From Eunapius fragilis (taxonomy: Eukaryota; Porifera; Demospongiae; Spongillida; Spongillidae), in assembly GCA_963681505.1 (NCBI GenBank), contig OY811981.1, positions 6,218,807-6,282,806 of the forward strand: a DNA stretch of 64,000 nucleotides, written 5' to 3'. Position numbers and translations under genes: made by a program. The notes under the pieces are model-generated. The model had not been told where the DNA came from and ran no database searches. It saw only the letters and a program-made list of their open reading frames with translations. How positions within the stretch are numbered: position 1 is the first letter of the stretch; the number at the start of each line of letters is the position of its first letter. This document shows, piece after piece, positions 1 to 10,979 of the stretch.

Positions 1-1795
1 ATGTACCAGTACAATACATATATACTCACGCTCGCAAGTGGCTGTGGTAAAAAATTTGATAGGGGATAGCTTCGAGTAACCAGTACGTATACATACATGG
101 AGTGCTCCATTCGTCGACCGATAGTGGCTACAGCTTGACTTTTGTTCGCTAAAAGGATGCTAAAATGACCATGTCAGCATCTGTAAACAAGTATGATTAT
201 AGGACAAGGTACGGTTTTAACCGGACCACTTATTCCCCGAGGGAAGAAAAAACAGTTGTGACCCCCTGACGTATGCATTAACCGGCCCTCCCATACCGGC
301 CATATATAGTTATAACCGGAGCACTTACTATAGTGTGGCTACACAAGATGAGAAGAGCATTTTAGCTGTGGCCAATGAATTTGCAAGTGTAATAAGCGCA
401 CAACGGGTTAATATTGCTTGGTCATAACATTTTAATGGCTGCCTATGTAAACTGTGACGCAAGTGCGGTTGTGTATTCGTGAAATATACTACAGTACGTC
501 GTATATTTCAAATGTACTGATCCGGCGTATATTTCAAGTATAGTCCAAAGTATACAGTATCGTATAACAAACTATTTGCACAGTGTAGGATGTAGTGTGT
601 GCGAAGGGAATTTGTAAGTTATATCGATCTGTATAGTTAGACTTCGATTTTGCGATCGAATTCCACACTGAATCAGTGGCGTTCAGGATATCAGGTCAGG
701 CCTGATATAAGAAAAATTGGGAGGGGGGGGGGGGGGGGGGGGTTGCTGTCTGCTTCTGGTCCGATAAGAAAAGTGGGGCCTTCGTTTGGCACACAGCAAA
801 TACACTGTATGTTATCGTCAATAATCATCGTGTTGGGTTCCGTTTATACTGCATGCGCAGGGTCAAAATCAATTTTTGATTTCATAGATGCTTAAAGCAC
901 ACCTGCGTATAAGATACTGTTCTGTCAATCATGCGATCATTTTACAAGTGATTTTAAATCAATTATGAAATCAATCGCGGTCTTTGACATGTGCTGACTG
1001 TCGCATGCAAGGCGGTGTAGGTTATTAACGTGTAAGGATTTGAAAAATTCCCACAAGTATATACACACAAGAATTTGAATATGCACGGTTGGTAGTACGA
1101 TATAAAAATACTCACTGGTGTATCGAAAACGTGCTTATATAAACGGTGACGCTTGCGGATTACAATATACTACTCCGGCGTGCATGTATTCGCAAAAATA
1201 TACGGTAATGATAAAACTAACGTTTGCACTGTGGTGCCTATAAAAACAGTGACGTATTCGACACTTGCGGATTCTTGAATATACGCAGGCTTATACTACT
1301 CAGGTGTATATTTTGGGTATTCTTCAAAATATACAGTATCGTAAAACTAACCTTTTGCAGTGCGGTGCCTATATAAACAGTGACGTAATTAACACATGCG
1401 TATTCTTGAATATACGCCGTCGTATACTTAAAATATACTACACACGCGTATATTTTGAGTATTCTTCAATATACGCAAAAATATACAGTATCGTATAACT
1501 AACTTTTTGCACTGTGTTGAACAGAGATCTATTATTATAGCCCATATCTAGAGTATATGGTCAACACCTCAGACATGTTTATTAAAAATCCAACCATTAA
1601 ATCTAAACAAAGAACATCATATCCAATTACATGTGGGATATACTTGGGTAATGTGTATGTGTTCAAATTACTATCATCATACTCACTGGCCATTTGTGTG
1701 CATAGTCACATGTGGTTGTCATGGTTATGTACATGTGTACATCATGCACACACTTTAGACATCTGATACAAATACATTTATCACTCTTCTATTAG
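1..1795. other. Gene-poor sequence upstream of the first ankyrin exon
   Basis: No convincing coding exon is visible. The stretch holds a homopolymeric G tract at about 720-742 beside a motif shared with the hAT-like MITEs further on (GCTGTCTGC followed by GGTCCGATAAGAAAAG). It also holds a degenerate AAATCAATTTTTGATTT hairpin repeat (about 845-990) and a tandem AT-rich repeat (1095-1515). It may be an intron of the ROCO gene or its upstream region, since the exon at 1796 starts with an acceptor-like site and so cannot be the first exon. Confidence 0.5.
1095..1515. repeat. AT-rich tandem repeat, about 132-base unit
   Basis: The phrase GTGCCTATAWAAACAGTGACGTA recurs at about 1232 and 1364, and a looser copy lies near 1134. 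Each unit continues with a run of alternating TATA/CGTATA motifs (ATATACGC, TATATTTTG, ATACAGTATCGTA) and ends near TTTTTGCACTGTG. Degenerate single copies occur at about 430-600, 23690-23960 and 30060-30260. The units are rich in short self-complementary TATACG words. No coding capacity is evident. Confidence 0.7.
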
Positions 1796-1894
1796 AATGG
1801 TCAGAGTCCATTGTGTGCAGCAAGCATTCATGGCCACCATGATGTCGTACAGAAACTCATTGAAGCAGGAGCTAATATCAATCAGGCTACTAAG
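1796..1894 (+). CDS. Ankyrin-repeat exon of the ANK-ROCO-Death gene
   Basis: Exactly 33 codons (99 bases, phase 0 at both ends) between an acceptor (cttctattag) and a donor (gtggta). The translation begins NGQSPLCAASIHGHHDVVQ and ends with GANINQATK, a clear ankyrin repeat: the TPLH-like turn is replaced by SPLC, followed by the VV-K-LIEAGANIN helix-loop. It matches the size and phase of the exons at 5612 and 16902, which supports one modular gene on this strand. The first exon and start codon of the gene are not visible in this window. It could instead belong to a separate upstream ankyrin gene. Confidence 0.8.
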
Positions 1895-2545
1895 GTGGTA
1901 TGAATTGATCTGGTCTAATGAGTGGTCTGCATGTGCTGGTACCCGTACAGGATTTGTATAAAAAGGTTTGGGGGAAAGGAACACACCTATATTTCGCATG
2001 ACAAAAAATATATTTTTCTACTTTTACTACATGTACATGTATGTCCCACCAACTTTCTCATAAAAGAACAATTTATTCCTTCGTACATGTACACGTAAAT
2101 ATATATCCGTGTAGTGGAAGGAGAGTGAGGAAGTTAAATATGATTTGACCTGGCTGGCTGGGATGGGTGTGGTACAGGGATGGGGACCTGCTCCCATGTA
2201 AAGTGCAGAAGCTTTACATTGAACAGCAGACGTAATCATGCATACACATCATTTATATTTAATCTAAACAAGCTTGCATGTGTGATAGGATGCACAAGTT
2301 ATGTTCATGACCACTGTCTTGAACATAGTAATAGCAGTAGACCAATGCCAGAGCAGTCATCACACCTTATTAATAGCTGTACTGTACATATCCCTACAGA
2401 CCCCCACCTCTATCCCCATAGACCACCACCTCTATTCATAAAAACCACCACCTCTATCCAAACAGACTACCTGTATCCCTACAGACCACCACCTCTATCC
2501 CTTCAGACCACCACCACTATCCCTACAGACCACTACCTCTATACC

Positions 2546-2897
2546 CAGGGGTGGATTTGGGGGGGGGGGGGGTGGGGGGAGTAGGGTATACTCCCCCCCC
2601 CCCCCCCCCCCCGCAATACCTACATTATTAAAAATTCACGACTTCTTACGCTATATATAACGATGGACCACACACAGGTAGGAATTAGTAATTTACATTA
2701 GATTAGTGTTGCTGCGCAATTATGCGGTGGTTTGTGACTTAAAAAGTGCGAATGTGGGTGGATCGTCGGGGGGGGGAGGGGTTTGGGGTTGCAACCCCCC
2801 CCCCCCCCCCCTTTCATAAAAGGTACCTCCCCCTCCTCCGCTAAGCTGCCCCCCCCCCCTTGCTTTTCTTTTTTGGAAAATCCTGTATCCGCCCCTG
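2546..2897. mobile_element. hAT-like MITE, copy 1
   Basis: Begins CAGGGGTGGATTT and ends TGTATCCGCCCCTG, so the ends are inverted copies of CAGGGGYGGAT. The interior has a long G run, a long C run and a second pair of G/C runs. It has no coding capacity. A further CCGCCCCTG end at about 2948 suggests two nested or tandem insertions. An 8-base target duplication is not discernible because the insertion lies in the minisatellite. Confidence 0.65.
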
Positions 2898-3202
2898 GGC
2901 GTGTCCCTTCAAACTCACTTCACCCCAAAACTCTGCATCCGCCCCTGCTATCTCAACAGACGACCACCTCTATCCCTACAGAGCGCTACCTCTGTCCCTA
3001 CAGACCACTACCTCTATCCCTACAGCTATCTACAGACCATCTCTATCCCTACAGACCACCACCTCTATCCTACAGGCCACCACCTCTATCCCTACAGACC
3101 ACCACCTCTATCCCTACAGACCACCACCTCTATCCCTACAGACCACCACCTCTATCCCTTCAGACCACCACCACTATCCCTACAGACCACTACCTCTATA
3201 CC

Positions 3203-3556
3203 CAGGGGTGGATTTGGGGGGGGGGGGGGTGGGGGGAGTAGGGTATACTCCCCCCCCCCCCCCCCCCCCCCCGCAATACCTACATTATTAAAAATTCACG
3301 ACTTCTTACGCTATATATAACGATGGACCACACACAGGTAGGAATTAGTAATTTACATTAGATTAGTGTTGCTGCGCAATTATGCGGTGGTTTGTGACTT
3401 AAAAAGTGCGAATGTGGGTGGATCGTCGGGGGGGGGAGGGGTTTGGGGTTGCAACCCCCCCCCCCCCCCCTTTCATAAAAGGTACCTCCCCCTCCTCCGC
3501 TAAGCTGCCCCCCCCCCCTTGCTTTTCTTTTTTGGAAAATCCTGTATCCGCCCCTG
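3203..3556. mobile_element. hAT-like MITE, copy 2 (segmental duplicate of copy 1)
   Basis: Nearly identical to the copy at 2546, including its flanking minisatellite. It therefore arose by tandem duplication of the whole region and not by a second transposition. The two copies differ mainly in homopolymer length. Confidence 0.65.
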
Positions 3557-3859
3557 GGCGTGTCCCTTCAAACTCACTTCACCCCAAAACTCTGCATCCG
3601 CCCCTGCTATCTCAACAGACGACCACCTCTATCCCTACAGAGCGCTACCTCTGTCCCTACAGACCACTACCTCTATCCCTACAGCTATCTACAGACCATC
3701 TCTATCCCTACAGACCACCACCTCTATCCTACAGGCCACCACCTCTATCCCTACAGACCACCACCTCTATCCCTACAGACCACCACCTCTATCCCTACAG
3801 ACCACCACCTCTATCCCTACAGACTGCTACCTCTATCCCTCAGATATAGGGACAGATCA

Positions 3860-4054
3860 ACTTTAATGCAACACTACGCAAGAATACCTCAATACACATC
3901 TTTATGCTTTTAAATCAGCCAACACAATAATGTGGCACAGACCAAAGCACCCCCATTGCATTCGGGGCACCTTTGGCCCGCGCACAAGACAACAATAGAG
4001 CCGAGGGGAAATCCCCCATTACCACATAAATAATAAACAGTTCAGTCCGTCACA
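3860..4054 (-). repeat. Probable start of a gypsy LTR
   Basis: Read on the minus strand, a purine-rich tract (GAGGAGAAGAGGGAAGGAA, about 4055-4073) is followed by TGTGACGGACTGAACTG. That is the arrangement of a polypurine tract and an LTR beginning TG. The LTR runs toward lower coordinates, and its far end is lost against the minisatellite near 3860. No second LTR was found in the window. Confidence 0.5.
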
Positions 4055-4081
4055 TTCCTTCCCTCTTCTCCTCGACAGAAA

Positions 4082-4900
4082 TCATTCTGTCCAAAGTCGA
4101 GAAAGGCAGTCGGCGTTGCAGTTGTCCTTTCCAGGCCAATGGCGGACTTTGAACTTAAAGGGTTGCAGTGCAATGCTCCACCTTGAGACCTTTGCATTGT
4201 TCCCTCGAAGTTGGTCCAACCATTCTAGCGCTCGATGGTCTGTCTGGATTATGAAGGGTCTTTCCAGGAGATACACTCTAAAGGCCTGGGTTGCCAATTT
4301 GATTGTCAGACACTCTTTCTCTATGATAACGTATTTCTGCTCTCTGGCAAGTAGTTTCCTGCTGTAGTAGGCCACTGGGTGGTCAGCACCTTCCTCATCC
4401 AGTTGTCTCAGCATAGCACCAACACCCACATCAGAAGCATCTGTTTGTAGAATGAACTCCTAAGTAAATCAGGACTTCGCAGAACCGGTTCAACACATAG
4501 AAGATTTTTCAGCTTCTGAAATGTTTGTCTTTTGCCTGGCCCCACTTTAGTGTCTTCAAGAGAGGAGAGTGAGGGACCACCCACGATCCCCCAGCTCTGA
4601 AGAACACCAGTTAGCCTGCTGCTATCTGGGGTAGCTAGAGTGATAGTTGTGTGACTCTGACTCCTGTGGCTGTCAAGTGCCACACATAGATCTGATCTGA
4701 GCCAACAAATGATCTGTCTCCTGCAACTTCTGGAGTCCCACTGCAGACATATCGAGTGCTCCCCCTGGCATGTCCTGCTGGTATCGTCTCCTAAGCATCC
4801 TCTTCTGACTCCCATGTCTTCTGCTGCTGCTGGATTCTTCCATGTTTTGTTTCCTGCACTGTCTGCTTGGTGTCGATATGTGGAATTATGCTAGGCCAGT
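4082..4900 (-). pseudogene. Ty3/gypsy pol remnant (end of RT, RNase H)
   Basis: The frame at 4082-4429 encodes a gypsy RNase H: PVAYYSRKLLAREQKY, TDHRALEWL, and the terminal NADCLSRL motif just before the stop. The upstream part of the same domain (LQTDASDVGVGAML) is in another frame near 4440-4470, so there is a frameshift. Still further upstream, VLRSPDL-like and gag-like scraps survive but the body of the RT is gone. The stop codon is followed within about 30 bases by the polypurine tract and LTR start, so no integrase lies downstream of RNase H. That order fits Gmr1-type elements (integrase before RT) or an internal deletion. Confidence 0.75.
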
Positions 4901-5094
4901 GTCCTCCAAGCCTGCCTTCATAATAGACACACAGGTGAGGAGTTGTACCTCTTGAAAGACTCCTTTGTGATAGGATGCTAGCATACACTGCAAACACTGG
5001 ACCCAGGTGTTCACATCCATCACCTGGCATCTCCGTGGTGTCAAGCCCTGCCCCATCTTCGCCCTTCAGGGTCAGTCATCTGACAATAGCTCAC

Positions 5095-5120
5095 AAACTC
5101 CCCCCCCCCCCCCCCCCCTC
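5095..5120. repeat. Poly-C tract
   Basis: A near-perfect run of about 18 C residues (about 5101-5118) interrupted only by the following TCCC. It is one of many long C or G homopolymers in this window. No flanking MITE ends were recognised here. Confidence 0.6.
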
Positions 5121-5611
5121 CCACTGCCACCAGATCATCTTGGCAGGTTACTTCTTGATTGTGGTCATACCCTCCCCAAAATAAATCCTTTGCTCAACCA
5201 CGCTACATGGATAGTTTTATTAATTGATCATGCCTTTCTACCCCTGCCCACCTCCACCTCCTGTCTGCTTGGTACTGCCGATTGGTGCATGAGATCACCC
5301 TCGCATCTCGTTTGATGGAAAATAAAATAAAACCTATAGTATGCAATATTAACAGTAGAGATATTACATGCGATGTTTTACACCACGACTGACACCAGTG
5401 ATATTTACATGTGTGTCTGTGTGTGTGCATGTGCATGTGTGTATATGTAATGTTAATGAAACATTATTGTACCAAGCCACCCCTCATATTAAATAGGACC
5501 CACCCCTCCTCCCCAGATCCTAATGTTTGCTCATTTGCACACCTGTGGTTATACTGTCCACACTCTTCTGTACTCTTGGTACACTCTCTGATAACGGCCT
5601 TCTCTTTACAG

Positions 5612-5710
5612 AATGGAAAGACCCCACTGATGGTAGCATCAGAATGTGGCCAGTTCGATTGTGTGAAACTGCTGTTGGATGGGGGTGCCAAGGCCAATCA
5701 CCATGATGAG
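5612..5710 (+). CDS. Ankyrin-repeat exon of the ANK-ROCO-Death gene
   Basis: A 99-base, phase-0 exon with a strong acceptor (tctctttacag) and donor (gtgggt). It encodes NGKTPLMVASECGQFDCVK and then LLLDGGAKANHHDE, a canonical ankyrin repeat (TPL turn, CVKLLLDGGA). Length and phase equal those of the exon at 1796, so the two encode consecutive repeats if spliced directly. The intervening 3.7-kb intron is filled by the minisatellite, the MITEs and the gypsy stub. Confidence 0.88.
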
Positions 5711-5929
5711 GTGGGTAGAGTTCCGGGATGGATACAGGATGTTTGGCCATAATTTTATATTATTGAGTGTCAAGTTGTCAACTATAATCAATAGTCTACT
5801 TATTAAAATCCTGATCCATTTTGGTATTCTTCTGCTATTGTCAGCCAATTACCGATTTCAAAAAAGTAACTCTGTTGTTGTGTTCTGTTTTATACTCATG
5901 ACTTCTCAGTTATGTAAGGTCTGGGAACC

Positions 5930-6212
5930 GAGATCACAATACAGGAGGGGGGATTCACAACAGCGGAAAAGTAACACTCGAAACAACGACCAATGGGGGG
6001 GAGCTTACGGCACCCCCCCCACCCTTGCTGGGGGGAGGCATATCCCTTGCCTATCACTTCCCCCGCTTGCTCCGAGATCCTAAATCCACCCCTGAATACA
6101 CGTACAGGACTGGTGAACAGGCTTATGTCCATAGGGGTATGGGAAAAGCATTTGGTGCCCCCACCCCCCACCCCTTCCCTCCCCCTTCCTAAATTCCTGG
6201 ATCCACCCCTGG
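5930..6212. mobile_element. hAT-like MITE fragments with CCACCCCTG ends
   Basis: Two right-hand ends of the CAGGGG family occur in tandem: AAATCCACCCCTG near 6083-6095 and GGATCCACCCCTG near 6198-6210, each preceded by short G/C-rich runs. A matching left end is not clear. They lie in the intron after the ankyrin exon at 5612 and have no coding capacity. Confidence 0.5.
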
Positions 6213-6462
6213 GTCTATAAATCTATACGGAGGCATTAACACTTTCTAAGCAGTTGAAGGGAAGAGCCCATGACGCACTATTGTTTTTAATGCAGAAGAG
6301 AGGGGGAGAGACTATATGCCCTTCCATGAAAGGGCTTAACATACATGTAGACATTATGTACCTATACCAGCTGCAAACATCTAACCTGATACACCACACA
6401 CCCTCACACTCACAGACCACACCGTCAACCTCACTGGCAAAACCTGGGGTACTCAAGAATAC

Positions 6463-6742
6463 ACAACTAAAGAAAAACATTCTGTAACGAGAAAGTTGGT
6501 GGGATATAGGAATTGGAGGCAATGATGGTGTAAAAAGGAAGGGAACGAGGTTTTGGGAAAAGAAAAATGAGACAAAAATCCTATATTTATAATTAGCACA
6601 TGTAAATGTAACAGAACCAAAAGAAGTGCTAAGTATAGGATTTTTGTTTTCCCAAAACCTTGTTCCCTTCCTTTTTACACCACCATTGCCTCCAATTCTA
6701 TATCTCACCACCATTCTCGTTAGAGAATTTTTTTCTTTACTT
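6463..6742. mobile_element. Hairpin MITE, family A, copy 1
   Basis: A 280-base element that is almost wholly an inverted repeat. Outer arms read ACAACTAAAGAAAAACATTC and its complement, followed inward by AAGTTGGTGGGATATAGGA, then GGTGTAAAAAGGAAGGGAAC. A private inner arm (CAAAAATCCTATATTT) surrounds a loop of about 35 bases. No open frame of note. The inner arm matches copy 4 at 15028 but not the other copies. Confidence 0.85.
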
Positions 6743-6944
6743 CTTTCCTCTATTTTTAATTTAATTTTCGATGATTTCTTCAAATACTGGCAAGTGCTCA
6801 CAAGTTATAGTTATGACGTAGCCTCTTTACTAGAAGAACAGGCACTTATGCAGTCCCCCGCCCCCCTAACCTCAAATACCGTCACTAGCAGACGCCCGCT
6901 TTTGAAGGGTCAGCATTGTACTGAAGCGGGAAGACTCTAACTCG

Positions 6945-7115
6945 TCGACCGCCTCACTCACAGGCCACACTCACTCACAGGTCACACCCACTTACAGGCC
7001 ACACTCAGGGACCCTTAATCACTGGCGCCACACCCAGGGACCCCCACTCACTGGCCACACCCAGGGACCCTCACTCACTGGCCATACCCATCGAACATCA
7101 CTTCCAGGGACCCTC
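6945..7115. repeat. Short minisatellite (CACTCACTGGCCACACCCAG type)
   Basis: Imperfect repeats of about 30 bases built from CACTCACAGGCCACAC and CACCCAGGGACCC words. No coding significance is seen. Confidence 0.6.
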
Positions 7116-7149
7116 AAAGCGGCAGAGTACATGTACATTAACCCCACAA

Positions 7150-7217
7150 TAGGGGCGGTTACAGGAATTTTGGAAGGGGGGGGGGGTCCGACATGAATAA
7201 TCAACTAAGGGAGGGGG

Positions 7218-7248
<31 letters not shown>

Positions 7249-7431
7249 GGCGGAAGCTTTTGGGGGTCCCGCACTTGTGCACTGGATGATACGCTGTATC
7301 ACGTGGGGTGTTGTTAATTGCTTTCGTTAATAATTTGATACTTAATTTTATTCATCATCAGATCTGAGAGGGGGGGGGGGGGGGTCCGGACACCACGGAC
7401 CCCCCCCCCCCCCCCCCTGTATCCGCCACTG
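7150..7431. mobile_element. hAT-like MITE copy with very long poly-C and poly-G runs
   Basis: The left end AGGGGCGGTTACAGGAATTTTGG and the right end TGTATCCGCCACTG are inverted variants of the CAGGGGCGGAT family terminus. Inside are about 28 C residues (7220-7248), then a G run and another C run around a GTCCG motif. Ends are worn and no target duplication was identified. It is non-coding. Confidence 0.6.
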
Positions 7432-7550
7432 CCACAACCACAACCTCTCTCGTTGAGCACATAGATTGGCCCTCCAAGCAACAGTGTCCGTAAACCCCAC
7501 AACTCCTCACACATTGGCCACTCCCATTAGCCAGTGTAATAGCAATAATC

Positions 7551-7915
7551 GGAAGTTTTGCTAGAAGCTTCCATATAGGATTTGACCCCGACTATGAAAT
7601 CATTAAAAACAAGCGACCCGTTTATAACGAGACTCCTGACGATTGGATCATTTAGATAGTTGTTTTATTCGAACGATAATATGAAAGTGAATAATTTCGT
7701 CGTCTGTTTCATGTCGCAAAACCGCGCAGTTGTAGAGAACAAAAGGGTATTGCCCGTCCTCGTGTCCCGGAATTATCCTCCTCCTTCTTCTTGACCACAT
7801 ATAACTTAGGATAGGAACACATTTAAAGAATAGAAATTTCACCAATAGTTTCAGAATTGACTGGAGGAGTGCCTACAGTGATCCTGTAGTCAATTGTATA
7901 TTTTGGTAATTTTAT
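7551..7915 (+). mobile_element. Hairpin-ended repeat, family C, copy 1
   Basis: Starts with a small hairpin whose stem is GGAAG/CTTCC (7551-7572), followed by ATATAGGATTTGA and ATGAAATCATTAAAAAC. Further in are CGCAAAACCGCGCAGTTG, GAACAAAAGGGTATTGCCCG, a pyrimidine-rich CTCCTCCTTCTTCTTGACC tract and a GGATAGGAACA motif. The same order of motifs recurs at 14320-14640, and in part at 9391, 9875, 15610-15966 and 26835-27268 (the last two inverted) and 59212. It is non-coding and I do not recognise the superfamily. Confidence 0.7.
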
Positions 7916-8061
7916 TGTTATATTGGGCCGTACAAAACGCTACTCGTACGAGTCATTACAAAGCAGAATCTTGACGAGTTAATAAAAACTACAGGAGCAG
8001 TAGCAAATGATTTATAATCAGCTACATCTATTCGGTCAGTTGAAGATGTATACCGGTGTCA

Positions 8062-8205
8062 TAGCGGATTTTGTCCCCCCCAAAAAGTGTCCCCCCGGAC
8101 ACAATCCGCTAGCGGATTCTGTCCGGGGGGATACAATCCGCTAGCAGACTCTGTCCGGGGGGACACAATCCGCCAGCAGATTCTGTCCGGGGGGATATGT
8201 TCTGC
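8062..8205. repeat. Tandem array of two alternating palindromes (CCGCTAGCGG / GTCCCCCCGGAC)
   Basis: Units of about 38 bases alternate an AATCCGCTAGCGGATT palindrome with TGTCCGGGGGGACA-type palindromes. Three to four units are visible, some with small changes (CCGCCAGCAGA, CCGCTAGCAGA). Related words recur at 9222-9290, 12835-12930 and, worn, 35520-35640. The flanking phrase GAAGGATAGGAAACG also recurs inverted at 9206-9222, so this may be the end of a dispersed element. Confidence 0.7.
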
Positions 8206-9221
8206 CATAGATATTATAGTAGAAGGATAGGAAACGCAGCCATTTAACACGACCTAACACCTGCAGTCCGCATAGTTCTCGTACCCATGCCACCATCATG
8301 GCTCGATGTCAAGTCTTCTTCAACAGTATCGTAGAAAACAGCCATTTCAAAGCCACTTTCGTAGGTAGGAACATGCTTGTATGCGCGCATCATGCACGTA
8401 AAGCAACGTTGATTAGTTTTTTTTTTGTAGGAGATTTTATTGCCGTTTTAGACATAGATACATGTATTATAATATCTATGCTTTAGACGACATCTTGTTG
8501 GATGAAAGTTTTTTTGCTGCCATAACAGACGAGATGGGAAACAAGCTGACTGTATCTAAGGGGATGGCACTGGTAGTCTGGTAGCGTCTTCCTCTTTGTT
8601 CTGCAGTCCAGCCTAAACTTGGAGTGCCCAGTCCGATTCATCAGGTCTATGCAGACATAAAACGGCACCTTTTTTTCTCCCCGTAAGAAGCTTATTATAC
8701 CAAAACCAAAATGCGTTGCTGTATAGAATTCATTTTCCAACATGCGTATTGCATATGGTCCTGAACAGCCTCAAAATACGCACGCTACACGCCGCAGTTT
8801 GACCTCATATCAGGAAGTAGTTTTTTGGCCCTCACACGTACAAAATCAATCTGGCATAGGGAAAAAACACACCATGCTGTGTAGTTTCACGAAAGCTACA
8901 CGAAAAAACCTTCCAATACGATTTAAACATATCGGTTCGCATTCAGTACGCCTCACTTCACTTGTGTATGTATAATTACTACAAACGCGCGTATCTACCG
9001 TTGCAGGCATGTGCCACTGATAATATTTACATCACCGTGATCAGCGTCAGCAGCTCTATCAGAGTAATAGCCCAAACGTTCTCTATCTCTTCAAACTCTA
9101 GTCGTCGTTTTGGGGGAGTAGCGTTTCACACTCAATTAACAACTATGCGGACTACGCGCCGTAAAAATCTACAGTTGAGTATGGCTCACGTGATTTGTTT
9201 CCTATCCTTCTACGGTTCTGC

Positions 9222-9285
9222 TAGCGGATTCTGTCCCTCCTCCGCAGAATGTGTGTCCCCCCCCCCCCCCCCCCCCCCCCCTCCA
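9222..9285. repeat. Single CTAGCGGATTCTGTCC unit followed by poly-C
   Basis: The phrase TTTCCTATCCTTCTACGG, then GCTAGCGGATTCTGTCC, then a run of about 25 C residues (9257-9281). It is an inverted partner of the array at 8062-8250 (which ends AGAAGGATAGGAAACG). Between the two lies about 1 kb without a recognisable gene, so 8062-9285 may be one element with terminal palindrome repeats. Confidence 0.5.
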
Positions 9286-9390
9286 ACAATAATCCATTGC
9301 ATTTGATTAGCGAGCGTGTAGGCATGCAGCTTCGTATAGTGAAATGGTCGTCAAACGCTCGGATACATATTACCAACTGGCGGAAAAATC

Positions 9391-9780
9391 GGAACCTACG
9401 CGAGTAGGTTCCATATATATTGAATCCTGCAGTATCATGAATGTCATTATAAAAACGTCACTCACGTCTAGCGGGACATTTAAGAATCGGGTCACTTCGC
9501 TCTTAGTGACAATCGAGCGATATCAAAAAGGAGAACATTTCTGCGCTGTATATCTGTGTCATAAGACGGTGTACTTCTAGAGAACAAAAATACTCGTCCC
9601 CATCGTCCGTACCCAGTCCCACCTAAAATTTCTCCTCCGTCGGCTTCTTCTTATTCTTATTCTTCTTCTTCCTTCGGGATAGTATAACTCACGACAGGAA
9701 CGTTTTTAAAGCACGCCAAGTGTGCCAATCACTTCAGGATGCGTCCGCAGGTTATCTTCGGGTGTCTGTTAGAGGCCTAA
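9391..9780 (+). mobile_element. Hairpin-ended repeat, family C, copy 2
   Basis: Opens with a perfect hairpin, stem GGAACCTAC/GTAGGTTCC (9391-9412). Then come ATGAATGTCATTATAAAAAC, GTCTAGCGGGACA, GGGTCACTTCGCTCTTAGTG and a GCTTCTTCTTATTCTTATTC pyrimidine tract, then GGGATAGTATAACTC. The short in-frame ORF at 9344 is incidental. Confidence 0.7.
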
Positions 9781-9874
9781 CCGATCGGGCAATTAAATAA
9801 AGCGAGTAGTTCCTTATTTGGTGTTGATCTGCAAATAGCACATTACATCATAGGTACATGACGCAGCCAGTATC

Positions 9875-10060
9875 GGAACCTACGCGAGTAGGTTCCAGTA
9901 GTATCATGAATGTCATTAAAAAACGTCACTCGCGTCATCTATGCTCGCGTGTCTAGCGGGACAGCCAAGAGTCGGGTCACTTCGCTTTTAGTAGCAATCG
10001 AGCAATATCAAAAAGGAGAACAGTTCTGCGTTATACACATGACGCACCAGTATAATATAA
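9875..10060 (+). mobile_element. Hairpin-ended repeat, family C, copy 3 (partial)
   Basis: The same perfect hairpin as copy 2 (9875-9896), followed by ATGAATGTCATTAAAAAAC, GCGTCTAGCGGGACA and CACTTCGCTTTTAGTAGCAA. It loses similarity after about 10040, so it is truncated or joined to another sequence. Copies 2 and 3 form a direct repeat about 484 bases apart. Confidence 0.65.
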
Positions 10061-10670
10061 CCAGTGTTATCAAATTCGATGGATTTATCATACAATCTCA
10101 TGAGGACAATTCTGATTCCACTCAGTGGAATGATCCAGATGCTGCCAGATCTGCCAAACGTGCGTATGTCAAGCGCGGTACCGAAAAGAACAACAAAACG
10201 ACCACCCAAAGGTACGTTACGGCATCGATAAATGTTGGATCGATAAATTATGAGCATGCATGGTATATCGCTAAAATGGAAGGAATAGTTTAGTTACAGT
10301 GGTAGATACTGCGTCTCTCTCCGTTTTATAGTAATATGCGTTGTTTGAAATGTGTGTATAACGCCAAAGTTGCTTACGTCAATTTGGTCATGTATTGTGG
10401 TGCATGGTTTATCTGATTATAGCGTGAGATCAGTGTACTTAGAGTACATTTATCCTATGTATTATATGGCTTCGCTTTTAACCTTTATCAATCCTTTGCT
10501 CCTCAATGGAGATAGTCTGGGGACTAGTGTAATACTTGGTACACACCTCAACAGAATTGCAGATTCTAAAATAAACCTGTAATGATCGCGCAAGTTGACG
10601 TTTATGCTACCTGATTCTATGCGTTTCAAGAACTAAATACAATACCAAATCCACCAGAAAAATTTAGGAA
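10060..10670. other. No recognised gene
   Basis: Frames at 9910-10293 and 10352-10582 are short and resemble nothing I know. The stretch appears to be intronic filler between repeats. Confidence 0.4.
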
Positions 10671-10955
10671 ACAAGTAATAAAAACATTCTCTACACGAGA
10701 AGGTTGGTGGTGTATAGGAATCAAAGGTGATGGTGGTGTAAAAAGCAAGGGAACAAGGCTTCTGATTGAAAAGGAAAAATGAAATAGACCTATATTAGCA
10801 CGCACATTTAAATATGACAACATGCTGCTAATATAGGTCTATTTCATTTTTCCTTTTCAATCAGAAGCCTTGTTCCCTTGCTTTTTACACCACCATCACC
10901 TTTGATTCCTGTATACCACCAACCTTCTCGTGTAGAGAATGTTTTTATTACTTGT
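10671..10955. mobile_element. Hairpin MITE, family A, copy 2
   Basis: Arms begin ACAAGTAATAAAAACATTCT and close with the exact complement. The shared inner motif GGTGGTGTAAAAAGCAAGGG is followed by a private palindromic segment (GAAATAGACCTATATTAGCA) and a short loop near 10805-10825. The arms match almost perfectly across about 130 bases. It is non-coding. Confidence 0.88.
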
Positions 10956-10979
10956 GTAAGTTGGAACGGAGAGAATTAT

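Larger units (their letters stand above)
2380..3860. repeat. 22-base minisatellite duplicated together with an embedded hAT-like MITE
   Basis: The unit ACCACCACCTCTATCCCTACAG is repeated in blocks at about 2390-2545, 2960-3200 and 3620-3845. Between blocks lies a segment of about 657 bases, present twice nearly identically (from about 2546 and from about 3203). Each copy contains a poly-G run, a poly-C run, and the phrase AATACCTACATTATT followed by non-coding AT-rich sequence. Open frames across the array (TTTSIPTDHH-type repeats in all three frames) are by-products of a repeat whose three frames all lack stops, so I do not call them genes. Confidence 0.85.

Noticed and set aside
2783-3913. 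Overlapping 115-152-residue ORFs rich in Thr/Ser/Pro/Tyr
   Set aside because: All three frames are open because the 22-base minisatellite lacks stops; no start, splice or domain evidence.
4116-5436. Several plus-strand ORFs of 60-113 residues
   Set aside because: Antisense to the gypsy remnant or in repeat DNA; no recognisable product.
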